DNA of 64,000 nucleotides from Robertmurraya kyonggiensis (lineage in GTDB: Bacteria > Bacillota > Bacilli > Bacillales > Cytobacillaceae), in NCBI RefSeq assembly GCF_005116465.1, contig NZ_SWBM01000003.1, forward strand, positions 248,001-312,000, read 5' to 3'. Under the pieces are notes generated by a model, which saw only the letters and a program-made list of their open reading frames with translations, was not told the origin of the DNA and did no database searches. Shown here piece after piece: positions 32,404 through 41,631 of this stretch. Both the position numbers and the translations under genes were made by a program. Position 1 is the stretch's first letter, and every line of letters starts with the position of its first letter.

Positions 32404-33374
32404 ATTTGTGACACCTTTTCTTTACTTATAAGCTTTATGTCTCCACGACTAGCATAACTGTGTAAAATCATCCCCACTATCACTAAAAAAATCCCAGTCC
32501 ATGAAAGTAGTGAAGGAAATGCAATTGATAGGAATACCATTTCTCCTGCCAATGCAAAGAGTACCTCCATCGATTGTGTCGCCTCAACTGATGCTAATTT
32601 TTGCATACTGTCCTTTACCATATCCGTCGCCATAAAAAAGAGTACTGTTGCGATTACTCCAGAGCTAATGGCTACAATGAGGGATTGTACCGTTTGATTC
32701 ATACTCGGAGGTCCCACCGTCATTAATCCATATATCGATAAAAGGATCCATAATGGCATACTTGCCAGTGTCATCCCAAGGACACGTTGAAAAACATCAA
32801 GTCTGCCATTTACAAAACTCATCATTTTTCTGTTTCCTAGCGGATAGGCAAACGCAGCCACCACCACAGGAAAGATGCCTAGCCAAAGCTCCTTCAATGA
32901 CAGTTGCTCTGCTTGCTCCCATTGCATAAGCCCGATTCCAACCAAAATAATTAGAGAAAACAACAAGCCCTTAGCTGGAATTTTCCCTCTCATTAGAATT
33001 GGACCATTTGCTGATTGAACCGTCTCAACAAAGAAGGGTGCTAGCAACGAACCTGCGATAATCGTAAACTGCCATGTTCCTGCGACGAGCCAACCAGGTG
33101 AATAAACTGTGGCAAAACAAATTGGCCCATAGAATAACCCAAACCCCACGATACTCCACAATAGCCATGTTCCTGGACTTTCTTTCATCACATCGAATAA
33201 TTGTTTGAGTTTTTTTCTTCTCATCACAATAACCAATAAAAACGGCACCATAAACATAAACCGAAGTGAGGCGCTCCAAATCCAGCTGCCCCCTGACATT
33301 TCCATTCCTCTATTCAATACAAAGGTCGTAGCAAAAAAGAATGCTGCACATAACCCAAGTATGATCGATCGCAT
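32400..33374 (-). CDS. Multidrug resistance efflux transporter family (DMT superfamily)
   Basis: 324 residues with ten membrane helices in two five-helix halves (EamA-like). N-terminal ILGLCAAFFFATTFVLNRGM and central FFVETVQSANGPILMRGKIP resemble the EmrE-related family PF13536 found in Firmicutes. Exports unknown compounds, possibly drugs or metabolites. Start ATG 33374 behind GGGGTGAGGGT. Single gene. Confidence 0.8.
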   Translation of the reverse strand: MRSIILGLCAAFFFATTFVLNRGMEMSGGSWIWSASLRFMFMVPFLLVIVMRRKKLKQLFDVMKESPGTWLLWSIVGFGLFYGPICFATVYSPGWLVAGTWQFTIIAGSLLAPFFVETVQSANGPILMRGKIPAKGLLFSLIILVGIGLMQWEQAEQLSLKELWLGIFPVVVAAFAYPLGNRKMMSFVNGRLDVFQRVLGMTLASMPLWILLSIYGLMTVGPPSMNQTVQSLIVAISSGVIATVLFFMATDMVKDSMQKLASVEATQSMEVLFALAGEMVFLSIAFPSLLSWTGIFLVIVGMILHSYASRGDIKLISKEKVSQM

Positions 33375-33507
33375 ACCCTCACCCCATTATTAAAAATCAC
33401 GTAAAACCATTATAACAATTTATACAATATTCTAACTACTATTTCGTTCGTTTCGTCAAACTTCATTGAAAACACCAAATTTCCGAGGAAATAATGAATT
33501 TATTCGA

Positions 33508-33542
33508 CAAAAAAAGCTGTCTTCAAAAGACAGCTTTCAGTC
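33508..33542 (-). terminator. Terminator of the thioesterase gene
   Basis: AAAGCTGTCTT-TTGA-AGACAGCTTT read on the minus strand followed by TTTT. Confidence 0.88.
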
Positions 33543-33547
33543 TAATT

Positions 33548-34057
33548 CTACCAAGGAAGACCCGCACCAAATTTCTTGGACAAATTCTCGGTCTCTTTTC
33601 TTCGTTTCTTTCTAACTTCTGCACGTTCTTTCGCAGATTGATAAAGTTCCCTCTCGATTTCTGATTGCGGCACAACCTTCGGAACTTCGGTCGGTTTTCC
33701 GTTCTCATCAATCGCCACCATTGTTAAAAACGATAACGCACAAATATTACGTTCACCTGTTAACAAATCCTCTGCAATCACTCGGACAAAAACCTCCATA
33801 GATGTTCTGCCCGTATACGTCACAAAAGACTCTAAGCAAACAGAATTCCCTTCATGAATGGGATGCAGAAAATCAACGGAATCCGTTGAGGCTGTCACAA
33901 TATTTTTTCGAGAATGACGCATCGCAGAAATAGCGGCGACATCATCTATATACTCCATCAGCTTCCCGCCAAATAATGTACCGTAATTATTTGTATCTGG
34001 TGGCAAAACAATGCTTGTCTTCACGACAAAAGATTCCTTACAATATTTTTCGCTCAT
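33548..34057 (-). CDS. ykhA: Acyl-CoA thioesterase (YkhA-like, hotdog fold)
   Basis: 169 residues. Hotdog domain signature PDTNNYGTLFGGKLMEYIDD with the conserved Asn/Gly turn and Asp, then HPIHEGNSV and a highly charged C-terminal tail (KERAEVRKKRRKETENLSKK). Matches the BFIT/YkhA acyl-CoA thioesterase group hydrolysing medium/long-chain acyl-CoA. RBS AAGGAGAAAGAGC. Monocistronic. Confidence 0.9.
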   Translation of the reverse strand: MSEKYCKESFVVKTSIVLPPDTNNYGTLFGGKLMEYIDDVAAISAMRHSRKNIVTASTDSVDFLHPIHEGNSVCLESFVTYTGRTSMEVFVRVIAEDLLTGERNICALSFLTMVAIDENGKPTEVPKVVPQSEIERELYQSAKERAEVRKKRRKETENLSKKFGAGLPW

Positions 34058-34113
34058 GCTCTTTCTCCTTTTTCGAATTCATCCTTTCTATATTATATGT
34101 ATTTATGCGATTT

Positions 34114-34629
34114 TTAAAGAGCAACAAGTGCGTCCACTTTCTCTTTCAACTGAAACCGAGCTCTTCTCATTCTAGTTTTCACAGTTGAAATCGGTACATT
34201 TTTGGATGAACTTATTTCTAATAATGATTGATCATAAAAATAATATAATAACATTGGCTCGCGGTACATGACTGGAAGCTCATTGATTGTTTCTATCATC
34301 TCTTCTTTCGTACATTTACTGATGACACTTTCCTCTGGAAGTGGAATGGTTGAATCCACATCGTAGTGATAGACTTTTTCCTCCCAAAACTTTCGTACCG
34401 TTTGTTCCTTACGCCAATAATCTCTACATTTATTTATGGCAATCTTGAAGATCCAACTTTTCATCTGAGAACGTTCTTCGAAATTCGGCAAAGCTAAGTA
34501 TGCTGAGATTAACACTTCTTGATAAAGATCCTCTGATAGCTCTTTATTTCGTACTTGTCTATAAATAAATTTTAATAATAGATGTCCGTTTTCACATATC
34601 CAATTTTCGAATTGTTGTTGCTGTTTCAT
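34114..34629 (-). CDS. ECF RNA polymerase sigma factor
   Basis: 171 residues; start ATG 34629 behind AGGAGGAAATCCC. Sigma region 2 (LLKFIYRQVRNKELSEDLYQ...MKSWIFKIAINKCRDYWRK) and region 4 (INELPVMYREPMLLYYFYDQ, then LEISSSKNVPISTVKTRMRR). No anti-sigma gene is adjacent: the downstream gene is the thioesterase and the upstream gene DoxX. It resembles SigX/SigV-like ECF factors of Bacillus; the regulon is unknown. Confidence 0.9.
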   Translation of the reverse strand: MKQQQQFENWICENGHLLLKFIYRQVRNKELSEDLYQEVLISAYLALPNFEERSQMKSWIFKIAINKCRDYWRKEQTVRKFWEEKVYHYDVDSTIPLPEESVISKCTKEEMIETINELPVMYREPMLLYYFYDQSLLEISSSKNVPISTVKTRMRRARFQLKEKVDALVAL

Positions 34630-34702
34630 GGGATTTCCTCCTAAAAGCACTTCATTAATAATAGACGCTTTTAGGTTTCTGGCTCCCTACACTTTTACAC
34701 AA

Positions 34703-34745
34703 AAAAACAAGCAGCAGGATTTTGATATCCCTACTGCTTGTTTGT
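34703..34745 (-). terminator. Terminator of the DoxX gene
   Basis: ACAAGCAGTAGGGATATC/ GATTTTGATATCC-CTACTGCTTGT type inverted repeat with T-run (plus-strand A7 at 34699-34705). Confidence 0.8.
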
Positions 34746-34756
34746 GATAGTATTAG

Positions 34757-35269
34757 TTAGTTTGTAACAGAGCTTCCTTCGTGACTTTTACCTTTGAAAA
34801 CAAGCTTGCGAAGGTAAGGTAATACGTAACGGTCTAAACCAAATTTACCAGCGTTGTAACCAGCTGCTGCGATGAATACTCCCATTAAGATATCCATTGG
34901 GTTACTAGAAATTGTACCAGAGAACATGAATGAGAAGTTCATTACCATTGCAAAGAATGCTGCTGCAGTTGTTAAACATCCAAGAATAAGTCCTAAACCT
35001 ACTAAGAATTCACCTAGTGGAATCAAAGTACTGAATAATCCTGCATTTGGAACTGCGAAGCTTTCTAAGAATGATACCCAACCTGGATAAGCAAGAACAT
35101 CATGTGATACTACTGGATTTGCTACTGCACCTTTTAAGAATCCTGCTGCATCGAATCCTTCAGTTAATTTTCCCCAACCAGCTGTCATCCAATGCCAGCC
35201 TAGATAAATACGAACGAGTGTTAATGCACCTGCAACGATGTTGTTTTCTCTTAATAATTTTCCAATCAT
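34757..35269 (-). CDS. DoxX family membrane protein
   Basis: 170 residues with four membrane helices. LTLVRIYLGWHWMTAGWGKL is the N-terminal DoxX signature and ETLIPLGEFLVGLGLILG-like LIPLGEFLVGLGLILGC follows; the family includes the DoxD subunit of thiosulfate:quinone oxidoreductase and stress-linked MSMEG/DoxX proteins. In Bacillus such proteins are linked to redox/thiol stress. RBS AAGGGAGAGATTAAA. Monocistronic. Confidence 0.85.
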   Translation of the reverse strand: MIGKLLRENNIVAGALTLVRIYLGWHWMTAGWGKLTEGFDAAGFLKGAVANPVVSHDVLAYPGWVSFLESFAVPNAGLFSTLIPLGEFLVGLGLILGCLTTAAAFFAMVMNFSFMFSGTISSNPMDILMGVFIAAAGYNAGKFGLDRYVLPYLRKLVFKGKSHEGSSVTN

Positions 35270-35501
35270 TTTAATCTCTCCCTTTTTATTAGGTTATGTT
35301 ATGATTTCTTATTACACTTAAAGATTACCACGTTTATCAGCAAAAAAAAGTGGTTTGTGATTTTATTCACAAATCTGCAATAAAGTTATGGCTAACTTTT
35401 GAACAGAGTCATTTTTTGTCACCTTTCTCTCCTCATTACACAAGAAAAACCCCTACTACTAAGGGTTTTCATCATTTACAGTATGGTTTGTATAAAGCTT
35501 G

Positions 35502-35528
35502 AACAAAGGTGAGGATTCTCACCTTTGT
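35502..35528 (-). terminator. Hairpin after the flippase-like gene
   Basis: AACAAAGGTGAG-GATT-CTCACCTTTGTT perfect 12-bp inverted repeat touching the stop codon; a second hairpin AAAACCCTTAGTAGTAGGGG-like lies at 35446-35470, but its T-run is weak. Confidence 0.65.
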
Positions 35529-36860
35529 TTAGAAATGATGACTCGTTTCGCTTCTTAATGAGTAATAGGAGACACCAATCTTCTTGCAAATCGTCATATA
35601 GTGCATCAAAGTAAGGAGCATTGCACCTGTATTCATTCCAATAATCACACCATCCATACGCAATTCATCCATTGAACCTAGAATATACATAAGAGAAAAA
35701 GAAATGATTGTTGACCAGATATTGTGAAGAAAGGCGTCCTTCAGTAAGCCAAGCCCAATTAAGTAAGCCTGTAATGGAATGACAAAGAAATGAAGGAGAA
35801 AATACGGAATTAAGATTTGTAAATAGCCTGTTGCTGTTGGTGAGTGTAGAAATAGATTTGTTAAAGGCTCAGCAAAAAAATAAAAAACAAGTACTACAGG
35901 AATACCATACAAGAAGGTAAATCCCATTACTTTTCTTAATAGTTCCTGAAGGCGAGACATATCCCTCTCTGCATAAGCCTTTGACACAGTCGGAATCAAT
36001 ACAATAAGCAAGGAATGTGCGATAAAAGCTGGGAAGAATCCAATTGACATAGCAACACCCGCAATCAATCCAAACTGTTCAGTAGCCACTGTTGCTGATA
36101 CTCCTGAATGAAGTAAAGCCGCTTTTATCAAAAATGGTTGTATCGCATGTGTCAAGGAGTGAAATACTCTGATACTTGTTGTCGGGATTGAGACGGAAAT
36201 GAGATTTTTTCGGACAACTTTTTCACTGATATATTCAGAAGGACGCCTCTTTAATTGTTGAAATTGAATATAGAACATGTGAATCAAGTATATAAATATC
36301 ACAACTTCGCTTCCTACGAATGTAAAGAAGGCGATCATAATCGACGTCTGTGTATCAAATTGGAAAAGCTGAAACAAGAAAACAAGTAAGCCAAGCTGAA
36401 CAAACTTTCTCAAGAAATTGGCCAATGCGATTTTCCCCATTTGATTTTTCCCCATAAAAAAACCTCTTGTAATGGAGGAAAAAGAAATAAGCGGAATTAA
36501 TAGCATAACTAACCACTTGAATAACGGATGATACTCCTGAAACATTGTTAAAAAGGGCATGAGCAACAAGAATAGCACCATAAATCCTGCCGTTGTCACA
36601 ATCGTTAAATGGATGGCCGATTTCAACATATGTCTATGATATTTCGAATCTTTTTCAGCAATGAATTTTGAGATCGAGATAGGCAATTCAAAGCTCGCTA
36701 AGAGAACAATGAGGAAGACAGTCGGAAGTATTGACATATACAGCCCGAGTCCTTGTTCCCCTAGCTCCTTTGCAAGCACCATGTTCATGATAAACTCCAC
36801 ACACTCCCCTAAAAAAGAAGCAACTATCAATAAAAGTGACCCTTTTACAAAAGTACTCAT
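35529..36860 (-). CDS. MOP-superfamily flippase (YkvU/SpoVB-like)
   Basis: 443 residues, about 12-14 membrane helices of the MVF/PST (MurJ-like) fold: VKGSLLLIVASFLGECVEFI at the N-terminus, ELPISISKFIAEKDSK, and GFFMGKNQMGKIAL. Shorter than SpoVB (518) and near the length of B. subtilis YkvU (445), a sporulation membrane protein. Lipid-linked sugar export for cortex or polysaccharide is plausible. RBS TAGGAGGTGCAGC. Single gene. Confidence 0.83.
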   Translation of the reverse strand: MSTFVKGSLLLIVASFLGECVEFIMNMVLAKELGEQGLGLYMSILPTVFLIVLLASFELPISISKFIAEKDSKYHRHMLKSAIHLTIVTTAGFMVLFLLLMPFLTMFQEYHPLFKWLVMLLIPLISFSSITRGFFMGKNQMGKIALANFLRKFVQLGLLVFLFQLFQFDTQTSIMIAFFTFVGSEVVIFIYLIHMFYIQFQQLKRRPSEYISEKVVRKNLISVSIPTTSIRVFHSLTHAIQPFLIKAALLHSGVSATVATEQFGLIAGVAMSIGFFPAFIAHSLLIVLIPTVSKAYAERDMSRLQELLRKVMGFTFLYGIPVVLVFYFFAEPLTNLFLHSPTATGYLQILIPYFLLHFFVIPLQAYLIGLGLLKDAFLHNIWSTIISFSLMYILGSMDELRMDGVIIGMNTGAMLLTLMHYMTICKKIGVSYYSLRSETSHHF

Positions 36861-36886
36861 GCTGCACCTCCTAACCTTCTTACTTA

Positions 36887-37240
36887 CTCCATAAATATAT
36901 GAGACAAGTTAGGAGAATATTTTAAAGTTTTTAGTTTTGCGAATTAAAACAGTCGAAATCGGCTTGCTATATTTCTTAAAACACAATTTTTCGTGTATGT
37001 GAATTATTAGCGGAGAATTTCCGTCTAATGTAGATCATAGAGGCTAAAAAAGCATATATAAACGGAGATTTTCCGATTAAGTGCTCTAAATATGGCAAAA
37101 TCCAAAGATTTTGATCATATAAACGGAAAAAATTCTTTTATATCAAGAATATAATAGGGATTTTGCAATTCACTCGGAAATTTTCCGTTTAATTTTCAAA
37201 CAGAGGGGATAAGCATTCGCATTATATCAGAAAGAGAAGA
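36887..37240. repeat. Intergenic array of CGGA-AATTTT-CCG palindromes, ~52-bp spacing
   Basis: Gene-free region. Palindromic cores CGGAGAATTTCCG, CGGAGATTTTCCG, CGGAAAAAATT and CGGAAATTTTCCG begin at 37011, 37063, 37124 and 37175 (steps 52, 61, 51). Segments between them are partly related (TAGATCATAGAGG / TGATCATATAAACGG). The unit is unrelated to the 50.7 kb repeat, yet the period is the same. No ORF or RNA gene is recognised. Confidence 0.7.
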
Positions 37241-37247
37241 GCCCACT

Positions 37248-37285
37248 AAAGTAAAAAGCCCAGATATATTCTGAGCTTTTTGTGT
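37248..37285 (-). terminator. Terminator of the lia operon
   Basis: GCTCAGA-ATATA-TCTGGGC hairpin followed on the minus strand by TTTTTAC, immediately after the liaR stop. Confidence 0.8.
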
Positions 37286-37293
37286 ATAATCTT

Positions 37294-37926
37294 TTATTCC
37301 ACCAACGAGTGCTTAAATGCGTAAATAACTGCTTGGGTCCTGTCCTGCACATTGAGCTTGCTCAAAATATTACTGACATGAGTTTTCACCGTTTTTAATG
37401 CAATGAATAATTCATCTGCAATTTCTTGATTGGCTTTCCCTTCAGCCATTAGTAAAAGAATTTCCATCTCACGAGTGGTTAACTCTTCATGTGGAAGGGC
37501 ATTATTTCTTTGCCTCATTTTTGTCATCATTTTGCCTGTTACCTCTGGCTCCAGCACAGATTGGCCCTCATATGTAGCTCGAACTGCATTGGCGATTTCA
37601 CTTGCTTTTGAAGTTTTCAACATATAGCTTGTAGCTCCAGCCTCTAGGGCTGGATAAACCTTTTCGTCGTCTAGAAAGCTTGTGACAATGATGATTTTTG
37701 CTTCAGGCCATTGCTCGATAATTCTTCTCGTCGCTTCAATCCCGTCCATTTGCTTCATCACTAAATCCATTAAAATAATATCTGGACGCAAATCGAGCGC
37801 CATCTCTATCGCAGTTTGTCCATTATCTGCTTCCCCGACTACATCTATGTCAGGTTGAGCCGATAGATAGGAAGAAACTCCGATCCTCACCATTTCATGA
37901 TCATCCACAAACAATACTCTAATCAT
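37294..37926 (-). CDS. liaR: Response regulator LiaR (NarL/FixJ family)
   Basis: 210 residues. Receiver domain with acidic pocket (FVDDHE), phospho-acceptor Asp in DIILMDLVM and Lys in YMLKTSKA; C-terminal LuxR-type HTH ([20 protein letters not shown]). ATG 37926 lies behind AAGGATGAGG and overlaps the liaS stop. Activated by LiaS during cell-wall-antibiotic stress, it switches on the liaI promoter. Last gene of liaI-liaH-liaF-liaS-liaR. Confidence 0.94.
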   Translation of the reverse strand: MIRVLFVDDHEMVRIGVSSYLSAQPDIDVVGEADNGQTAIEMALDLRPDIILMDLVMKQMDGIEATRRIIEQWPEAKIIIVTSFLDDEKVYPALEAGATSYMLKTSKASEIANAVRATYEGQSVLEPEVTGKMMTKMRQRNNALPHEELTTREMEILLLMAEGKANQEIADELFIALKTVKTHVSNILSKLNVQDRTQAVIYAFKHSLVE

Positions 37927-38965
37927 TGGCCTCATCCTTTATCTTCAATATTGGCACTTTCACTTCTAGACGTGTTCCTTTATTTTTAACACTGACAATC
38001 TTAAGGGTTCCCCCTATCTCCACTGCCCGTTCATACATATTCTGCATGCCATACGAACCTGCTTTTGACTCTTCCACATCAAATCCAATCCCGTCATCAA
38101 CGACTCGTAAAATGATAAATCCATCGCGATTGATTAACAGTACCTCTAGTTCATTCGCCTTCGAATGCCTTAAAGTATTCGAGAGGGATTCCTGAATGAT
38201 TCGAAATAGATGGTCCTCTACCCCTTTATCTAACGGAAAGGCTTCCACCTTCCAGTTTATCTCCATCGTTACTTTTTGGGACAACTCAACTAGTAACTCT
38301 TCGATTCCTTCTTGTAACGTCTTCCCTTTTAAAGCAACAGGACGTAAGTGTAAAAGGAGTGCTCTCATTTCGAGCTGAGATTGGTGAATCATACTCTCGA
38401 CCATTCTTAATTGCTTGGTTTCTCGTTCATCTGCCGGTGCCTTTGTTTCATTGATCGCAGACATCAACATGGAAGCGGCAAATAGCTGCTGACTTACCGA
38501 ATCATGGAGTTCTCTTGCAAGTCGGTTCCGTTCCTGCGAGATAATCTCCTGAATTCGATTTTCTTGATCCTCAGCTTTTTCGTTTGCTAATTTTTGTGAT
38601 AGCATCGCTTGTTCTGTGATTTGCTTTTGAATTTTCCTAATACGTTCAAAAGCTGTTTTAATTTCATCAAATGAGCCTGTTTCATTTATTTGAAAGGTTC
38701 TTCCCTCTTCTACATCGTGAAGAACCTGATCGATCGATTGGAATTGTTTTTTCCAGTAAAAGCCTGAGAAGACACCAAATAAAAGTCCAATTGCAAGGCT
38801 CACACTAGGAACAAACAAGATAAAGGGAATATCCATCAAATTTCGTTCCCAAAGGTCAACTAATCTAACAGAAGGGAATGATATCGTAAAGGATACAACC
38901 AGTAAAACAAACACAAAAAAGGCAACAAGCATTCCCCAGCCGATTTGTCTTTGGATGATATTCAT
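37919..38965 (-). CDS. liaS: Sensor histidine kinase LiaS
   Basis: 348 residues, two N-terminal membrane helices with a very short extracellular loop (intramembrane-sensing kinase), HAMP-like linker, HisKA_3 dimerisation box with phospho-acceptor His in [16 protein letters not shown], and HATPase_c (DNGIGFD-type [16 protein letters not shown]-like [12 protein letters not shown]). Responds to envelope damage under LiaF inhibition. Start ATG overlaps the liaF stop (ATGA). Confidence 0.94.
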   Translation of the reverse strand: MNIIQRQIGWGMLVAFFVFVLLVVSFTISFPSVRLVDLWERNLMDIPFILFVPSVSLAIGLLFGVFSGFYWKKQFQSIDQVLHDVEEGRTFQINETGSFDEIKTAFERIRKIQKQITEQAMLSQKLANEKAEDQENRIQEIISQERNRLARELHDSVSQQLFAASMLMSAINETKAPADERETKQLRMVESMIHQSQLEMRALLLHLRPVALKGKTLQEGIEELLVELSQKVTMEINWKVEAFPLDKGVEDHLFRIIQESLSNTLRHSKANELEVLLINRDGFIILRVVDDGIGFDVEESKAGSYGMQNMYERAVEIGGTLKIVSVKNKGTRLEVKVPILKIKDEAND

Positions 38966-39690
38966 ACCCGCTTCACCTCTAAATCGCCTACAAGAAACGA
39001 GGTGAAGATTTTTACCTTTTGCTCTGCCTTGTCATAGCCTTCTGTTTCATATTGCACGGATTGGTTAAAAATCTTATCTCCACCGTATTGAAACACATTG
39101 GCCTTTCCTGCAATCGAAGAGTGATGAACACTTACTTCAATATCATACGGAATTAAGACTTGAAGATTTCCGACAAATTTTCGGATAAAAATAACCGTTT
39201 CTCCCTTTGGAAGCACTGTATAGCTTAAATCAATCGTAGTATCTCCGATTCCTGACTGAATGTTAATATCCTTCCATTCATATACATGATCAGTCGTTTT
39301 TCGGTCCCCAAACAATGTATTTTCAAAGTTTGGCTTTGTTTCAATGATTTTTTCTTCTAAAATTTCTTCTTTATGAATCTTCGGTTGAATAATCTGTGGC
39401 GTTTTTTTCGATTGATAATATTGAATGATAAAGTGAATCAGGATTGCCAACAGCAAAAACTTGAAGGTCATCATTCCAAAAATACATATCACAAACAGGA
39501 TAATCCCGAACCAAAAGAGGAGCTTTCCGCTTTGGCGGGGCATCTTTTTTCGACCAAAATAAATCATCCCTATAGCCACGAGAAGGGTAAAGATGACACC
39601 GTGATTAAAGAACAACACCTCAAGTAGTAGGACGACAATCCCAAATAACACGGCCTTTTTTGTAAAATCGCTATTCATTTTAAATTGCAT
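38962..39690 (-). CDS. liaF: LiaF-type inhibitor of the LiaSR system
   Basis: 242 residues starting at ATG 39690 behind GGGGAGAAGAGC. Four hydrophobic N-terminal segments (to about residue 100) and a C-terminal cell-wall-active-antibiotics-response domain (WKDINIQSGIGDTTIDLSY, GNLQVLIPYDIEVSVHHSS, VGDLEVKR). LiaF keeps LiaS off in unstressed cells. Sits directly between liaH and liaS. Confidence 0.93.
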   Translation of the reverse strand: MQFKMNSDFTKKAVLFGIVVLLLEVLFFNHGVIFTLLVAIGMIYFGRKKMPRQSGKLLFWFGIILFVICIFGMMTFKFLLLAILIHFIIQYYQSKKTPQIIQPKIHKEEILEEKIIETKPNFENTLFGDRKTTDHVYEWKDINIQSGIGDTTIDLSYTVLPKGETVIFIRKFVGNLQVLIPYDIEVSVHHSSIAGKANVFQYGGDKIFNQSVQYETEGYDKAEQKVKIFTSFLVGDLEVKRV

Positions 39691-39797
39691 GCTCTTCTCC
39701 CCTTCAATGCATGAGCTATGGATATATTGCGAAAAAGGCGTAGATTCTACGCCCATTCTAAGGTCAAGTATGCACATACTTGTCTAGCTTTTCAAGA

Positions 39798-40445
39798 CTA
39801 TTCGTTTAAAAGCTTTTCTTCTTTTTTCATTGATTTTTCAAGCTCGTCAATGCGTGCGTCAATTGTATTGCGATTGTAGGATTGCGTAACCTCTTTTTCT
39901 AGTCGCTCAAGATATGAATCAATTTCGACGAATTTAGAGTAGGATTTCTCTGAAAAAGCATCATTATCCATTACGCGATTGATACGGTGGTTCGCTCTCG
40001 ATACATTTTCACGACCCATTAATTCCATTCTACGAAGGTGCATATCCTTTAATTTGTGCTTCATTTCTTCATATTTATTTTCAAGGTTTTGTAGCTCAGT
40101 TGCCGCTTCATTTAATGTGTTCTTTATACGAGTCGCACGCTCTTCATAGTGGTTCGCTTCCTGGAACGCGAACTGGTGTAACTCCTGCTCTCCAGCTTTT
40201 GCAGCGATATCAGCCTGCGCTTTGCGTTTTTCCGAAAGGTCTGCTGCTTGCTGATATTCGCGAGCAAATTCATCCTTTAATTGATATTGACGTTCAATCA
40301 GCTTACGAACCTTATCTGTTTCCTGTTCACATTCACGTAGATATTGATTAAGTAGAGCAATCGGATTTTTCTTTTCCTTATGATCTAAAGCCTCATTTAA
40401 GTCTGCTAAAACAGTATTTTTAATACGAGTGAATAGGTTTGTCAT
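39798..40445 (-). CDS. liaH: PspA/IM30 family membrane-protecting protein LiaH
   Basis: 215 residues, almost completely helical coiled coil with the PspA N-terminus MTNLFTRIKNTVLADLNEAL and conserved central RARAxEEL-like EERATRIKNTLNEAATELQ. Oligomerises on stressed membranes, counterpart of E. coli PspA and B. subtilis LiaH. RBS AAGGAGAGATCGAAC. Encoded after the membrane anchor liaI. Confidence 0.93.
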   Translation of the reverse strand: MTNLFTRIKNTVLADLNEALDHKEKKNPIALLNQYLRECEQETDKVRKLIERQYQLKDEFAREYQQAADLSEKRKAQADIAAKAGEQELHQFAFQEANHYEERATRIKNTLNEAATELQNLENKYEEMKHKLKDMHLRRMELMGRENVSRANHRINRVMDNDAFSEKSYSKFVEIDSYLERLEKEVTQSYNRNTIDARIDELEKSMKKEEKLLNE

Positions 40446-40475
40446 GTTCGATCTCTCCTTATTTTTTTATTAATA

Positions 40476-40817
40476 TTATTTATTTAACTCTGACCATTGT
40501 TTTTCGAAGTTTTGGAATGGGTCGTTGTCATCTCTGATGACTTTTTTTGTTCCGTTCCATTTTTTGTAGACGACATACAGGACATACGCAGCTGCAACTC
40601 CGATAATGGCAGGTGCATTTGATGCGGCTGTGAGTAATAAGAAGACACCCAAAATACCAAGAGCAATTTTCCCCCCTACAGATTCTGTTTTTAAGAATTG
40701 TTTAAAGACAAAGTACAGGATCGCAAGACTAACAATTAACCCCACAATCGGACCAACATTTGCAATTAAAATTGATGCTGCGATAACTCCTATTAAAAGC
40801 AACCCGAATTTTTTCAT
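40476..40817 (-). CDS. liaI: LiaI-like small membrane protein
   Basis: 113 residues; start ATG 40817 behind AAAGGAGGCAACAACAAA. Three to four hydrophobic segments (LLLIGVIAASILIANVGPIV, LIVSLAILYFVFKQFL, and about residues 50-80) and a charged C-terminal tail (IRDDNDPFQNFEKQWSELNK). LiaI anchors LiaH at the membrane. First gene of the operon. Confidence 0.85.
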   Translation of the reverse strand: MKKFGLLLIGVIAASILIANVGPIVGLIVSLAILYFVFKQFLKTESVGGKIALGILGVFLLLTAASNAPAIIGVAAAYVLYVVYKKWNGTKKVIRDDNDPFQNFEKQWSELNK

Positions 40818-40893
40818 TTTGTTGTTGCCTCCTTTCATGTTTCCATCTTACCTAGAATTCAAGCTTTTCATAACGAGCCTGAGCTTTATTTTC

Positions 40894-40927
40894 AGATCGG
40901 TCTTGAGGCTTAGTTGGAGGTCGGACT
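40894..40927 (-). promoter_or_regulatory. Candidate LiaR-binding repeats upstream of liaI
   Basis: AGATCGGTCT (40894-40903) and AGGTCGGACT (40918-40927) are related decamers 24 bp apart, about 80-110 bp ahead of liaI. LiaR-type regulators bind paired sites upstream of the -35; the exact consensus in this organism is unknown, so this is a suggestion from position and repetition only. Confidence 0.3.
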
Positions 40928-40989
40928 TGGTTATTGAGGGGTTACATAAAGAGTTTTAATCTGACACGATCGATCCCACCAAAAACAAA

Positions 40990-41016
40990 AAAATGCCGGA
41001 ATCACCCGGCATTTCA
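40990..41016 (-). terminator. Terminator of the CAP-domain gene
   Basis: AAATGCCGG-GTGATT-CCGGCATTT read on the minus strand, followed by TTTT. Confidence 0.88.
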
Positions 41017-41631
41017 TCATTTCGATATAAACATTTGCGTCCAATAGTACCGCTTCGAGCCACCTTCAGCATACCCAACACCAATCTCTGTATAACCAGC
41101 GTTCAAAATATTAGCGCGGTGCCCCTCACTATTCATCCAAGCCTGCACTACTTGTGCTGGCGTTGTTTGACCTGCAGCAATATTCTCTCCTGCACTTCGA
41201 TAGGAAAGCCCAAAGCTTTTAATCATCGTAAAAGGAGAGCCATACGTTGGACTCGTATGGGAGAAATAATTCTTATCCCGCATATCTGCTGACTTATAAC
41301 GTGCGACGCGGGAAAGCTCCCAATTGGCCTTCAATGGCTTTAAGCCATACTTTGCCCGCTCTTGGTTCGTCAATTGAATTACCTGATTCTCGATTGATTT
41401 TGTCGCATCATAATTTGGAATGGTGATCTTTTGACCTGGATAAATCAATGCAGGATTTTTAATTTGCGGGTTGGCAGAGATGATTTCAGATAACCCTACC
41501 TGGTACCACACTGAGATCTTCCACATCGAATCTCCCGGACTGACCGTATGTACTTGTTGAGCATGAGAAATCGTCGGAACAGTCACCAATGCTACTAACA
41601 ATGAAATACTTAATACTAATTTTTTCAGCAT
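41017..41631 (-). CDS. Secreted LysM-CAP domain protein (YkwD-like)
   Basis: 204 residues: signal peptide (MLKKLVLSISLLVALV...ISHAQ), LysM wall-binding module (VHTVSPGDSMWKISVWYQVG, residues about 27-72), and a SCP/CAP domain (LTNQERAKYGLKPLKANWEL...YFSHTSPTYG...GENIAAGQ...HRANILNAGYTEIG). Domain order as in B. subtilis YkwD and SafA-like spore coat proteins. Probably secreted and peptidoglycan-bound; enzymatic activity unknown. RBS GAGGAGGTGTAGTGA. Confidence 0.92.
   Translation of the reverse strand: MLKKLVLSISLLVALVTVPTISHAQQVHTVSPGDSMWKISVWYQVGLSEIISANPQIKNPALIYPGQKITIPNYDATKSIENQVIQLTNQERAKYGLKPLKANWELSRVARYKSADMRDKNYFSHTSPTYGSPFTMIKSFGLSYRSAGENIAAGQTTPAQVVQAWMNSEGHRANILNAGYTEIGVGYAEGGSKRYYWTQMFISK

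Noticed and set aside
40850-40990. A defined sigma-A promoter for liaI
   Set aside because: Several weak -10 candidates (TTATGA, TAAGAT) with poor -35 partners; none stands out enough to call.
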